Source: Methanothrix sp. (GTDB taxonomy: Archaea > Halobacteriota > Methanosarcinia > Methanotrichales > Methanotrichaceae). From it: a stretch of DNA of 35,197 nt. Under the pieces are notes generated by a model that made no database searches, was not told the DNA's origin, and saw only the letters and a list, made by a program, of their open reading frames with translations. The translations under genes and the position numbers were made by a program. This document shows positions 21,777 to 30,167 of this stretch, piece by piece. Numbering within the stretch: the stretch's first letter is position 1; each line of letters starts with the position of its first letter. Location of the stretch: contig JAGOLL010000019.1 in assembly GCA_017994055.1 (NCBI GenBank), positions 1-35,197 of the forward strand, written 5' to 3'.

Positions 21777-22886
21777 CTAGGGCACATCGGCCAGTATGCT
21801 CCCATCCCGGCCCAGGAGAACAATGCGGGTCCTGGGCAGCCTCTCTTTGGCCATCTGCAGCGCTCTGATGATGTTGCAGTGCTGAGGCTCTCTCTCCGTC
21901 ATCTCTGCCACGGTATTGTAGCCGGTATTCTCCAGCAGTCCCGGCCAGGCCCATTTCAAGATAAGGGCAGGCAGGCCGCAGAGGATGCTCTCCTGGTCCT
22001 GGCCGAAATCCAGCCGGTCCAGCTGGCTTCCCATAAGCACCACCTTATAATCCGGAAAGAGCATGCGGCTCATCTTCAGGCCCAATCTTCCCGTGGTCGC
22101 CACCACCCTCTTGGCCTCCCTGAGCTCCAGGGCCCGGTCTGCGATGAAGTGGTCGTTCCAGGGCTCCACAAATCCGGTGGAGCCCAGTATGGATAGGCCT
22201 CCCACTATTCCCAGACGGGGATTAAGGGTCTGCCCGGCCAGCTCCTCGCCTCTGGGCACAGTCAGCTCGACCCTTGCGCCGGACAGATCCGTCTCCAACA
22301 AGGCCTGGGAGATTGCCAGCATGATCTGTTTTCGGGCGGAGGGGCTTATGGCTGGCCGGCCCACCTCGTCGCACAGGCCGCGGCCAGCAATCCTGCCAAT
22401 GCCCTTTCCGGCCACAAGGACCGTATCTTCAGTTGGCCGGGCCGATGCGGCTATCTCAAGGCCGGCAGTGACATCGAATTTGTGGTCTCCGCCATCTTTT
22501 ATAGCCAGGCAGAATCCTCTATCAGCAACCACAGGAACAGATACGGATATGCCGGCCGGAGTCATGACCTCTATGCATTTCACCGCCTCCTTCAAGGAGA
22601 GTACAGCTCCTTTGCAGGCTGCCGCAGCGGTGGTTCCTGTGGTCAGGCCCCGGCGGCAGAGCAGGCCGCTGGAGAGGATGGTCCATCTGCCGCTCTTTAT
22701 CTTCTCTCTGACCTCTGGATCGGGAGACAGACGCAGCCAGGAGGCGGGTATGCAAAATCCTGTGACCGGGTCTTTCTCAGAGCTTTCCGCTGGATCAGAG
22801 TCTATGACTGGTTGTGGATGGACGACCGGATCTCTGGCCGTCTCTCTCGCTGAATCCACGATCCGGTCAGATCTTGGCTCTGGCAT
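21777..22886 (-). CDS. cbiD: Cobalt-precorrin-5B (C1)-methyltransferase
   Basis: This 369-aa CbiD has the signature CRRGLTTGTTAAAACKGAV near residue 77, TPAGISVSVPV, GKGIGRIAGRG and ELTVPRGEE motifs, and the C-terminal FVEPWNDHFI and LGRDGSILADV elements. It methylates C1 of cobalt-precorrin-5B. The archaeal family has an N-terminal extension before the TTGTT motif, seen here as DPVTGFCIPASWL. The first 38 residues are unusual and may precede a later true start. The start overlaps the cbiC end by 20 nt. Confidence 0.93.
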   Translation of the reverse strand: MPEPRSDRIVDSARETARDPVVHPQPVIDSDPAESSEKDPVTGFCIPASWLRLSPDPEVREKIKSGRWTILSSGLLCRRGLTTGTTAAAACKGAVLSLKEAVKCIEVMTPAGISVSVPVVADRGFCLAIKDGGDHKFDVTAGLEIAASARPTEDTVLVAGKGIGRIAGRGLCDEVGRPAISPSARKQIMLAISQALLETDLSGARVELTVPRGEELAGQTLNPRLGIVGGLSILGSTGFVEPWNDHFIADRALELREAKRVVATTGRLGLKMSRMLFPDYKVVLMGSQLDRLDFGQDQESILCGLPALILKWAWPGLLENTGYNTVAEMTEREPQHCNIIRALQMAKERLPRTRIVLLGRDGSILADVP

Positions 22887-23517
22887 AGGTGTTTATGATC
22901 TCATTAATGGCCGCAACGGCTATCGGCGTCCCGCCGCGAGTTCCTTCTGTGGTAATGGATGGCACCTCTAATCCTCTCAGCCTCTCCTTGCTCTCGGCGG
23001 CATTGACAAAGCCCACCGGAACTCCTATCACCATTCTGGGAAGGGCCTTTTCTTCCTCTATGAGCCGGCATAGGGTGAGGAGAGCGGAGGGAGCATTTCC
23101 TATCACCACTATGGAGCCAGCCAGCCTCTCCTGCAAAGCCATGATTCCGGCTGAGGTGCGGGTCACGCCCAGCCGCTCGGCTATGTCGTCTCCCTGGCCG
23201 ATAATAGGATGGATGGGGCTTTCATGCCCTGTCTTCAGTACTCCCGCCTCCACCATCTTTATGTCCACAAAGATGGGGGCATGCTCCTCTAAGGCCTGCA
23301 GGCCGGCCTGCTCGGGATGGTTATGGAACCTGATGATGTCTGCCAGGCTCGGGTCTCCGGTTGCTATGACGCATCTCTGCTTGATGCGGTCCTGCAGATC
23401 GCGGTCTCCCACCATCTGGGAGATGAGCCGGCGGCTCTTTTTGCTTATCTCCATGGCTTCAGGGGTAACGGCCCCGATGTCCGTATAACCTTCCATTATG
23501 CCTTTGCTCATGTTCAA
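22867..23517 (-). CDS. cbiC: Cobalt-precorrin-8 methylmutase
   Basis: This 216-aa protein moves the C11 methyl to C12, forming cobyrinic acid. CbiC motifs are visible: RCVIATGDPSLADIIRFH, the catalytic-His region near IFVDIKMVEAGV, and GNAPSALLTLCRLI, PVGFVNAAESKERL and RGGTPIAVAAIN. The furthest start is TTG 23517; ATG 23511, two codons on, is equally plausible. Neither has a strong ribosome-binding site. Stop overlaps cbiD by 20 nt; 17 nt separates it from cbiH. Confidence 0.94.
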   Translation of the reverse strand: MNMSKGIMEGYTDIGAVTPEAMEISKKSRRLISQMVGDRDLQDRIKQRCVIATGDPSLADIIRFHNHPEQAGLQALEEHAPIFVDIKMVEAGVLKTGHESPIHPIIGQGDDIAERLGVTRTSAGIMALQERLAGSIVVIGNAPSALLTLCRLIEEEKALPRMVIGVPVGFVNAAESKERLRGLEVPSITTEGTRGGTPIAVAAINEIINTYARAKI

Positions 23518-23534
23518 TCCGCTCGAATCCTTTT

Positions 23535-24959
23535 CTAATAGCTGTATTTATTCTCGTATCCTCTCCTGGTGATTATCCTCCCGTCCCGGATATAGGAGCT
23601 GCGGGAGGCCAGGATCAGGGTGAAGCGGAACCCTGAGGGCCGGGCGGCCAGCAGGTCTCCGGCGGTGAGGATCATGACGCTTCCTCCAGCCCGATCCACG
23701 TCCCTGGCTAATGCCACCGGCAGGCCTGGGCTGACCCTCTCAAGAATGGGGGCTACTTCCTCTCCCTTGAGGTTGTAGACCACCACCGCAAAACCGGAAT
23801 TGGCCAGCAGGGAAGCCATTGCCGGGTCCCCGCCTGATGATAGCAGGGCGAAGTCTCCCACCAGCGGCGCCCCGGCCCGGGCGGCAACGCAGGAAAAGGC
23901 GCTCACCCCTGGTGAGAGGTGCACCGGGCAGGTCGCCTGATCCAGTATCCTCCAGCCGGCGGAGAAGATGGTGGGATCGCCCCCGGTTAGTATGGCTGCT
24001 TGGCCGCCCCGATCCGCTACCTCTGATGCCTCCTGGTATCGAGCCGCCATCCTCTCCGGCCAGGGGCCGTCATGGCTCACCTTCTGTGCTGCTGTTACTC
24101 CCTCGATTGATCTCAGATATCTCTCCGGCCCGAACACCTTTTCCGAGCCTGCCAGGATGCTTCGGGCTTCCTGAGTCAGGTTGCCGGCCCGGCCCGGCCC
24201 GATTCCCACCAGGTTTATGGCCGCCTTCCGGCTGACCGGTCCCCGGAAGGTTCCCTGTCCCAGGAGGATGACCAGGGTGGTCATGTTGATGCTCTCACGC
24301 AGCTGCTCCTCCTCCATCAGCCTCTCTGAGCTGGTAAAGACTGTCTCCTCACCCGGCCGGCCTATATCTTTGGCCAGCAGGGCCTCTCTCCTGCCGCATA
24401 TCTCTAAGGCTTTGAGCAGCTGCCATTCCCTCCTTCTGCTTTTGGGATTGTAGAGGGCAATGGGCAGGTTCATCTCTGCCGCCAGCCGCAGCCGTGCCTC
24501 GATCTCGGGCCAGGGGGTGAGAAGGTCGCTGAGGCTGATGGCGCATACGCTCTGCCGGAAGAACAATCCCGCCCGACAGGAGGCGGCGGTGAAGGCGGTT
24601 ATCGCCGGCACTATCTTCACCTCTGAAGGCCTCTCAGCCATCTCCAGGCCCAGTCCGGCCATGCCGTAGACATTGGGATCCCCGCTGCTGACCAAAGCTA
24701 CCGATCCCTCCTCCAGCAGGTCCAGGGCCATGCGGACGCGGTCCACCTCCCGGCCCATGCCGCTGGAAAATGCTTTCTTTCCCGGCAGGAGATCTCCTAT
24801 CAGCTCCAGATAGGGTCGGTAGCCGACCACGAAATCGGCGGCAACAATGGCCTCTTTAGCAGCAAAGGTGCGTAGCTCAGGCGATCCCGGCCCTATCCCT
24901 ACTATGGAGAGCCTGTGGCCGGCTGGCCCATCCCCGTATCCTCTACTCCCCGATGGCAA
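23535..24959 (-). CDS. cbiH: Cobalt-factor III (C17)-methyltransferase fused to a second CbiH-like domain
   Basis: This 474-aa protein carries two SAM-dependent tetrapyrrole methylase domains. The first (about 15-235) is a good CbiH: LSIVGIGPG, VSSGDPNVYGMAG (90-102), ALYNPKSRRREWQ. The second (247-474) starts again with INLVGIGPG, has LTGGDPTIFSAG (324-335), and ends with FTLILASRSSYIRDGRIITRRGY, a CbiH-like terminus. However, it lacks the NPKS(R/K) element (it reads VVYNLKGEE) and is divergent. One domain makes the C17 methylation and ring contraction; the other may be a subfunctionalised paralog. The start is TTG 24959, preceded by GGGAGGGTAA and an upstream stop, so no other start is possible. 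It overlaps cbiG by 17 nt. Confidence 0.85.
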   Translation of the reverse strand: MPSGSRGYGDGPAGHRLSIVGIGPGSPELRTFAAKEAIVAADFVVGYRPYLELIGDLLPGKKAFSSGMGREVDRVRMALDLLEEGSVALVSSGDPNVYGMAGLGLEMAERPSEVKIVPAITAFTAASCRAGLFFRQSVCAISLSDLLTPWPEIEARLRLAAEMNLPIALYNPKSRRREWQLLKALEICGRREALLAKDIGRPGEETVFTSSERLMEEEQLRESINMTTLVILLGQGTFRGPVSRKAAINLVGIGPGRAGNLTQEARSILAGSEKVFGPERYLRSIEGVTAAQKVSHDGPWPERMAARYQEASEVADRGGQAAILTGGDPTIFSAGWRILDQATCPVHLSPGVSAFSCVAARAGAPLVGDFALLSSGGDPAMASLLANSGFAVVVYNLKGEEVAPILERVSPGLPVALARDVDRAGGSVMILTAGDLLAARPSGFRFTLILASRSSYIRDGRIITRRGYENKYSY

Positions 24960-25806
24960 TTGTTACCCTCCCGTAGGCCTTTTTAGGAGAGATGAGCCGC
25001 CCGGCCAGGGCCAGGACGGCAGGCTCGGCCACTCCCACCAGCCCCAGATCCTGGGCCCGGGAGGGGGTTGTCGCCGCCTGGGAGTTCAGGACCTCCGAGG
25101 GCAGGCAGATAAGCTCCTTGCCCAAAATTCCTGCCGCTTCAAGCATGCCTTCTTCCTCTCTCTTCAGATCGGCTGTGGCCAGAATGGCAATATCGTCCCG
25201 GCTTTTTCCCGCCTCTTTCAGAGCCAGATCCACTGCCGACAATACCTCTTCCGCTGCCACGCCCTTCCGGGCTCCCATGCCAAGTACCAGGCCTCCTGGC
25301 TTGAGCACCGCCACATCCTTGTCCACCAGCACAACCCTGGGGCCCTTGAGTCTCAGCACCGGTACATCTTCCTTCAGGAAGGCCAGGTTGATGGCTTTGC
25401 TGGATTCAGGATTGCATATGACAGATCCGAGCCGCTCCGCCATCTCCTCCAGGCATGGCCGGCCGGAGGAGTCGGTGGCTGTGGTGATGGCGGGGTACAG
25501 TCCCATTCGGGAGGAGAGAAGGCGGGCCAGCTGGTTGGCTCCATGATGTCCGCCCACCACCGGAACGGCGCAGGAGAGAGCAGAGTCGATAGCCACCACA
25601 GGCCTGTCCTGCCATTTGTCCTTGAGCATAGGGCAGATCATGCGCACCACTATGCCCACGGCCATGACTGCAATTATGGCCTCAAATCTCTCCCAGGTCT
25701 CTTTCAACTCATCCTTGTGATAAATGACAAGCTCAGGGCAATAGCTATCCTCCAGTGCCCGGCAGATACCAACTCCCTTTTCTTCATCCCGAGGAAATGC
25801 CAGCAC
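24943..25806 (-). CDS. cbiG: Cobalt-precorrin-5A hydrolase
   Basis: This 287-aa CbiG opens the lactone of cobalt-precorrin-5A, releasing acetaldehyde. Typical sequences: GIVVRMICPMLKDKWQDRPVVAIDSAL and VVGGHHGANQLARLL in the N-terminal and middle domains, and a C-terminal LVLGMGARKGVAAEEVLSAV. It starts at GTG 25806, 2 nt after the cbiF stop. It lies between cbiF and cbiH, in pathway-neighbour order. Confidence 0.93.
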   Translation of the reverse strand: MLAFPRDEEKGVGICRALEDSYCPELVIYHKDELKETWERFEAIIAVMAVGIVVRMICPMLKDKWQDRPVVAIDSALSCAVPVVGGHHGANQLARLLSSRMGLYPAITTATDSSGRPCLEEMAERLGSVICNPESSKAINLAFLKEDVPVLRLKGPRVVLVDKDVAVLKPGGLVLGMGARKGVAAEEVLSAVDLALKEAGKSRDDIAILATADLKREEEGMLEAAGILGKELICLPSEVLNSQAATTPSRAQDLGLVGVAEPAVLALAGRLISPKKAYGRVTIAIGE

Positions 25807-25808
25807 CG

Positions 25809-26525
25809 CTAACGATCTCTGTATAGATGAGACCTCCGAAATCCGGCTCTGTTCACCACGCCCCCCACCAGTATGAGGGCGCTCTTCTTCAGCCCCGCTG
25901 CCTCCACCTTGTCTGCGATGTCATCTATCCTGCCTCGTAGCACCAATTCATCCGGCCAGGAGGCATGGAAGATCACGGCTACCGGTGTGTCTTTCGGCCG
26001 GTCCAGGCTCTCCATCACCTGCCGGATCCTGTCTGTGCCCAGGAAGACGGCCAGGGTGGTGTTATGGCAGCTCAGAGCTTGCAGCTCGTCTCTCTCCAGG
26101 GTGGTTCCGGCTGGCCTGGTCACTATGAGCGACTCAGAGACTCCTTTCAGGGTGAGCTGGGTCTTCAGGGCAGCGGCGGAGGCGAAGAGAGAGGAGACGC
26201 CGGGCACGACCTCCACCTCCACTCCTTCTTCTTCCAGGGGCCTCATCTGCTCCAGAATGGCACCATATAGCGATGGATCGCCGCTGTGCAGCCTTACCAC
26301 AAACTTTCCCTCCCGGAGTGCGGCAAGGATGCGGGACTGTGTCTCCTCCAGGGACAGGCCATTGCTGTCGAGGATCTCCGCCTTCAGCCCATTAAGCAGG
26401 GCGGGATTGACCAGGGAGCCGGCGTAGACCACCAGATCTGCCTCCGAGAGCAGCCTCTTGCCCTTGACCGTTATCAGCTCCGGATCACCCGGTCCGGCAC
26501 CCACGAAGTAGATCTTCATGCTCAT
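25809..26525 (-). CDS. cbiF: Cobalt-precorrin-4 (C11)-methyltransferase
   Basis: This 238-aa tetrapyrrole methylase has the CbiF signatures [41 protein letters not shown] and [15 protein letters not shown]. It methylates C11 of cobalt-precorrin-4. Start codons ATG 26525 or ATG 26519 are both possible. The stop of cbiL and the start of this gene share a base (TGATG), indicating coupling. Two nt separate it from cbiG. Confidence 0.95.
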   Translation of the reverse strand: MSMKIYFVGAGPGDPELITVKGKRLLSEADLVVYAGSLVNPALLNGLKAEILDSNGLSLEETQSRILAALREGKFVVRLHSGDPSLYGAILEQMRPLEEEGVEVEVVPGVSSLFASAAALKTQLTLKGVSESLIVTRPAGTTLERDELQALSCHNTTLAVFLGTDRIRQVMESLDRPKDTPVAVIFHASWPDELVLRGRIDDIADKVEAAGLKKSALILVGGVVNRAGFRRSHLYRDR

Positions 26526-27136
26526 CAGCCTCTGCGCCTCCTGGCCAGGAGAACTGAGAAGTAGTCGCTTTTCTCGGGAAGAGTGCCGCGGATGATCTCC
26601 TCTTCCGGGGTGAAGAGCATCCTGCCCAGAACGAACTCCTCAAATCCTCTCTCTTGCAGCTCCCTGGCCATCTTTGCCGGTCGGATGGCCTTGATTCTTA
26701 TAACTGTGTCCATGGGAGAGCCGTCTGATACCATGAAGGAGCCCTCCAGGGGAGCGGCAAAGCGGGAGGCCAGAGCCGGTACCACTCCCACTCCGGGTAT
26801 GGTCCGGATCTCAATATCCCGGTAATTCTCCCGGATCATCCTCTCCAGGTGGCTGAAGGTAGAGAAGGTGTTCACATCCCCGATGCAGGCGAAGGCGGCG
26901 CTTGCCGAGGATGCCGCTTCGGCCACAATGGCAGCATTCTTCTTCCAGATCCTCTCCAGCTCCTCGGCGTCCTGGATCATGGGAAAGTCCAACCGCTCCG
27001 GGCGGCAGTATGGGCGGGCGAGGTCTGCAGCCATCTCACCGGGCACGAAGACTCTGCTGCAGCCCTTCAAGGCGGCGGCTGCCTTCAAAGTGAGCAGCTC
27101 CGGGTCGCCAGGTCCCAGGCTAATGCCAATCAACAT
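26525..27136 (-). CDS. cbiL: Cobalt-factor II (C20)-methyltransferase
   Basis: This 203-aa tetrapyrrole methylase methylates C20 of cobalt-factor II/cobalt-precorrin-2. Signatures: [22 protein letters not shown] at the N-terminus, [14 protein letters not shown] where other members have GDP, and [22 protein letters not shown] is typical of the CbiL/CobI group. It overlaps cbiT by 7 nt and cbiF by 1 nt. Confidence 0.92.
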   Translation of the reverse strand: MLIGISLGPGDPELLTLKAAAALKGCSRVFVPGEMAADLARPYCRPERLDFPMIQDAEELERIWKKNAAIVAEAASSASAAFACIGDVNTFSTFSHLERMIRENYRDIEIRTIPGVGVVPALASRFAAPLEGSFMVSDGSPMDTVIRIKAIRPAKMARELQERGFEEFVLGRMLFTPEEEIIRGTLPEKSDYFSVLLARRRRG

Positions 27137-27642
27137 CTTCCTATCACCATGAATATGGGGTTGGCTGGCCTTAAGGCCATATCGCCGGCCAGGGCGTAGC
27201 CCCTGGAAATGTGAATTTGAATCAGCTCCCTGAAGATGCCGGCCTGTTTCATCATCTGCATCAGGTGGGCCGCGGCGCCCAGGCGGGCCAGATCGGCAAC
27301 GATCTTGGCGCCCGGCGCAGCCTGAGAGAGCAGAAGGGGGAAGAACTCATCGATGCCTTGAGTGCCACCGATGAAGCATCTGTCGATCCTGGGCAGGGTG
27401 GGCAGGATGTCAGCAGCCTCTCCGCAGAAGAACTGCCCTGAGGGCAATGCGGATCGGGACATCTCCACAGCCTGGGGCCGCTTATCGATGCCGAATACCC
27501 TCTGGGTGTAGCGGGAGGCGGCAGCTGAGACTGCGCCCGAGCCGCAGCCCAGATCCAGAAAGACCTGGCCAGGCTGGATGTCCAGCTTGCCCATGGCGAT
27601 GTAGATGTTCTCCTCTTGGGTTGCCGTCCCAGGAAGCTTCAT
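27130..27642 (-). CDS. cbiT: Cobalt-precorrin-6B (C15)-methyltransferase/decarboxylase
   Basis: This 170-aa class I SAM methyltransferase has motif I VFLDLGCGSGAVS (residues 28-40), FGIDKRPQAVEMSR, and RCFIGGTQGIDEFFP, the CbiT hallmark. It methylates C15 and decarboxylates the ring-C acetate. It is the first gene of the cobamide operon. No Shine-Dalgarno sequence precedes ATG 27642, and a TATA is about 29 nt upstream, so its mRNA is probably leaderless. Confidence 0.94.
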   Translation of the reverse strand: MKLPGTATQEENIYIAMGKLDIQPGQVFLDLGCGSGAVSAAASRYTQRVFGIDKRPQAVEMSRSALPSGQFFCGEAADILPTLPRIDRCFIGGTQGIDEFFPLLLSQAAPGAKIVADLARLGAAAHLMQMMKQAGIFRELIQIHISRGYALAGDMALRPANPIFMVIGRC

Positions 27643-27665
27643 GGCTGTGCCGGTTGAGCGGGCTG

Positions 27666-27675
27666 GGATAAAAGG
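27666..27675 (-). promoter_or_regulatory. TATA box of the cobamide operon
   Basis: The minus strand reads CTTTTATCCC, roughly 29 nt before ATG 27642, indicating a leaderless transcript. No cobalamin-riboswitch-like fold or hairpin is visible between 27643 and 27780, so control is probably by transcription factors. Confidence 0.5.
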
Positions 27676-27827
27676 TTAATCCAAGCAGGATTGACAAAAG
27701 GAAAGTGAACTGAAAATATGCTTTCTGGACGTTGTTCCTTTCAGCATAAGAACTATCGTGGCTGCGGAAGCTCTGCATCTTCTATTCAGCGGAATCGTCG
27801 CTTTCAGGGGTACTGATGCATGTGTGA

Positions 27828-28145
27828 CTAATGCATGTTGATATGTATCTCAGTGTCGACAGGAAAGCCCTGCTGATTCGGCTCAGGCCATTCTCCCTTC
27901 TGTCCGTTGCCGCTGGCGGTTATCTTATAGTTGATGCTTTTCTCCAACCAGGTGTAGAATGCTCCGTTGCTGTCCGTGTAGCCGCTATCTATTCTGGTTC
28001 CTCCATCCCAAACTTCCACAAAAGCATTAGCAGCATTATTTCCGTTGCTCTCATGAACTGTGATCTGAAAACGGTCCGATGCCGAAGCTTGAACAGTCAG
28101 GGCGGCTACGGCAAAAATCACCCACAAAATTGCCTTTGCATTCAT
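27828..28145 (-). CDS. Small secreted protein with Ig/transthyretin-like domain
   Basis: This 105-aa protein has a clear signal peptide (MNAKAILWVIFAVAALTVQASA, cleavage near residue 22). It continues as a single beta-sandwich of the carboxypeptidase-regulatory/transthyretin-like type: ITVHESNGNNAANAFVEVWDGG.. followed by SGYTDSNGAFYTWL, the usual turn and strand pattern. Such domains bind or decorate the cell surface; the ligand is unknown. GGAGGAT precedes ATG 28145. It is a separate unit upstream of cbiT, in the same direction. Confidence 0.75.
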   Translation of the reverse strand: MNAKAILWVIFAVAALTVQASASDRFQITVHESNGNNAANAFVEVWDGGTRIDSGYTDSNGAFYTWLEKSINYKITASGNGQKGEWPEPNQQGFPVDTEIHINMH

Positions 28146-28206
28146 ATAATCCTCCGATGAAAAGCCTGTATTTCGGATTTACTTTTGTAAATATATCTGA
28201 GTCAAT

Positions 28207-28216
28207 CTATTTATAA
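28207..28216 (-). promoter_or_regulatory. TATA box of the small secreted protein
   Basis: The minus strand reads TTATAAATAG; the predicted start is near 28185, within TTTAC-TTTT-GTAAA (28178-28191), a perfect short inverted repeat that could be an operator. Confidence 0.5.
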
Positions 28217-28261
28217 TTTTCTGCAAGGCGCTTTTTGCATCATGATTCGCTGGTCAGATTT

Positions 28262-28297
28262 TACAGATTATTTTGCAGATCATATTGCAGATCATAT
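28262..28297. repeat. Three 12-bp tandem units
   Basis: TACAGATTATTT is followed by two identical copies of TGCAGATCATAT (28274-28285 and 28286-28297). It lies in the AT-rich 206-bp gap between the secreted protein and the nuclease gene, which holds no gene I can support. Confidence 0.55.
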
Positions 28298-28351
28298 GCT
28301 GTGTTACCGGTAGATCTGCATATTGGTGAGACAAATGGCAGCATTTATCGA

Positions 28352-28879
28352 TCACATCTCCTCTTCCAGATCATCCTTTGCCCGAGCTATATCGAAGTAT
28401 CCGGTGATGCGCACGATGTCCAGACGGGAGATGCTGTAGGCTCCGCCCTTTCTCTCCAGGGGCGGATTGATCTCTATATCCCGGAGGGAAAGGCCGCTCT
28501 TGCCCTCAGAGAAGCTCTGGTAGATCTGGCCCCAGGGGACCAGGTGGGCCGTGCGGGCTTTTCCCGCCCCGCGGCGCAGCTCCACAGCCAAGATACCCTG
28601 CCTGCCGGAGCGGGTGATGAACTCCGTCTCCCGGGAGAGCTGATGGGCCCCGGCGGCTTGGCTGAAGTACCTCCCGAAATAAAGCGACTTTGTCTTGCGG
28701 GCGTCCAGACTCTTGCATTCTATGGCCAGATAGTACTCCGGGATCTTGGAGTCCACCAGTATGTCCATGAACTGGGCGGCGAAGGGGGACTGCTTGAGCC
28801 GGTAGGCTATGGCGGCTATGCCATCTTTCTCGAAGAAAGCATTCAGGGCGTGGGTCAGTGCCCATTCGAAATCTGGCAT
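28352..28879 (-). CDS. PD-(D/E)XK nuclease, Hjc-like Holliday-junction resolvase relative
   Basis: This 175-aa protein shows the nuclease core: Glu5 in FEWALTHAL, Asp39 in FMDILVDS, then ECK (Glu54, Lys56) in YYLAIECKSLDARK. The spacing, the basic AYRLKQSPFAAQ segment and the size resemble archaeal Hjc/Hje resolvases. A C-terminal extension of about 60 residues (LRDIEINPPLERKGGAYSISRLDI) is not in the minimal enzyme. It probably cuts branched DNA, but could be another restriction-like nuclease. A TATA-like GATATTACTAG lies about 26 nt upstream, so it may be leaderless. Divergent from the SAP-like gene. Confidence 0.7.
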   Translation of the reverse strand: MPDFEWALTHALNAFFEKDGIAAIAYRLKQSPFAAQFMDILVDSKIPEYYLAIECKSLDARKTKSLYFGRYFSQAAGAHQLSRETEFITRSGRQGILAVELRRGAGKARTAHLVPWGQIYQSFSEGKSGLSLRDIEINPPLERKGGAYSISRLDIVRITGYFDIARAKDDLEEEM

Positions 28880-28994
28880 CGTATCTTGGTCTGACCGGTA
28901 TCTAGTAATATCTTTTCCTGAATCGCTGGCATCTTGCCGGTTTAGAGATGACTTAAAAGAAGCTTAATCTACCAGGCATTACAGAAAAGCTGGC

Positions 28995-29183
28995 ATGGAT
29001 ATTGAGGAGATCGCAAGGATCTATAGCATGAGAGAGCTCAAGCCCATAGCCAAGAAATACGGCATTGCTACACGCTGCGTCAAGAAGATCGATATTGTCA
29101 AGGCCTTTCCGCCGCAGGCCATAGCCGAGCTGACGGGAGAAGCGGCGGAAGAGGCAGCCGGGTCGGGCCAGGGCAGACAGTAG
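28995..29183 (+). CDS. SAP/Rho-N-like mini protein (62 aa)
   Basis: Residues 10-45 (YSMRELKPIAKKYGIATRCVKKIDIVKAF) fit a SAP/LEM-like helix-extended loop-helix that binds nucleic acid; an acidic, Ala/Gly-rich tail follows. A TATA-like ACTTAAAAG at about 28950-28958 supports independent transcription. It ends 12 nt before thymidylate synthase with GAGGTG between, so the two form an operon. No assigned function; its tie to the TS gene is positional. Confidence 0.65.
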   Translation: MDIEEIARIYSMRELKPIAKKYGIATRCVKKIDIVKAFPPQAIAELTGEAAEEAAGSGQGRQ

Positions 29184-29195
29184 AGGTGCATCTTC

Positions 29196-29849
29196 ATGGC
29201 AAGACTGGGGCGGTTCATCCGGGCGGCGAGTATATCCGAGGCCTGGCAGAGGGGCCTCTCTCTAATATGGCGGCAGGGGGAGGAGATCACAGACCAGAGG
29301 GGGACCAGGATCAAGGAGATACTCTCATTGCAGATGGTGGTGGAAGACCCTTATCAGGAGATGATCCCTCCCGGCTACTCCTGGAATGAGGAGAGGCTGG
29401 AGGAGTATGCCCGGCAGCTTCTCTCGGGAGACAATCCCGGATTTGAGTACACCTATGGGGAGCGGCTGCGGGCCTGGGCCCTGCCCGGCGGCATCCCCCT
29501 GGATCAGATAGAGCAGGCCATAGCCCGGCTGCGGGCCTCCTCCAGCACCCGCCGGGCCACGGCGGTGACCTGGATTGCGCCCCTTGACTCAGCCAGGGAG
29601 GAGGTGCCCTGCATGATAGTGGACGACTTCAAGCTGCGTGATGGGCGGCTTCATTTATCCATATTCTTCCGCAGCCACGACTTTGCCGGTGCCTATCCCG
29701 CCAACCTCTATGGCCTGGCCCGGCTGCTGCAATATGTGGCCGGCGAGGTGGGGGCGGAGCCGGGCTCTATCTCCACCACCAGCTCCTCGGCTCATATCTA
29801 TGAGCACGACTGGGACTGGGTGGAGAGGATGCTCTTGGGGAGAAGCTAG
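29196..29849 (+). CDS. Archaeal thymidylate synthase
   Basis: This 217-aa ThyA-fold enzyme belongs to the short archaeal class. The catalytic cysteine is Cys139 (EEVPCMIV). The dUMP-binding RSHDFAGAYPANLYGLARLLQYVA (Arg159, Asp162, Asn170) corresponds to the RxxD...N region of bacterial ThyA. It forms dTMP from dUMP using a methylene-pterin (tetrahydromethanopterin- or sarcinapterin-linked in methanogens). The archaeal enzymes lack most of the bacterial C-terminal folate region. GAGGTG lies 6 nt upstream of the ATG. Followed by a remnant gene on the opposite strand. Confidence 0.88.
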   Translation: MARLGRFIRAASISEAWQRGLSLIWRQGEEITDQRGTRIKEILSLQMVVEDPYQEMIPPGYSWNEERLEEYARQLLSGDNPGFEYTYGERLRAWALPGGIPLDQIEQAIARLRASSSTRRATAVTWIAPLDSAREEVPCMIVDDFKLRDGRLHLSIFFRSHDFAGAYPANLYGLARLLQYVAGEVGAEPGSISTTSSSAHIYEHDWDWVERMLLGRS

Positions 29850-29877
29850 AGAGCAGAACTGAGGAATCCGGCTGCGC

Positions 29878-29940
29878 GGATAAGATCAAAGCCAGGTCGG
29901 TGGTGGTGCAGCCAACATCAATTCCTATCAGCATTTTCAT
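29878..29940 (-). pseudogene. Remnant of a hydantoinase/oxoprolinase N-terminus
   Basis: The minus strand from ATG 29940 reads MKMLIGIDVGCTTTDLALIL, which is the ATP-binding beginning of hydantoinase/5-oxoprolinase (HyuA) proteins (GIDVGGTNTDAVLI). After about 20 residues the similarity ends and the frame runs into the thymidylate synthase coding region. No ribosome-binding site is visible. The best reading is a truncated remnant, at the edge of the AT-rich island. Confidence 0.55.
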
Positions 29941-30167
29941 TTGCTTTTCGGGGTGGAGCTAGGGCGGGGGGTATATCGGATTTGTGGTCTTTGCGGCATC
30001 GTATTTCAATGCCGCCCATTCTATTTATGTTTGAGATCTACAAGAAGCTTCGGGTATGAATACTAATCACGAGCCTAGAAATAGGTCCAGTTACATACTA
30101 TTCAGCAAAAGTTTTTTCTTTAGAAGTCATGAATATACCATCTGCCGGAGGGATTTAGATAGGATTT

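Noticed and set aside
27643-27827. Cobalamin riboswitch upstream of cbiT
   Set aside because: No B12-box-like sequence or multi-stem fold is visible, the transcript appears leaderless, and such riboswitches are not expected in archaea.
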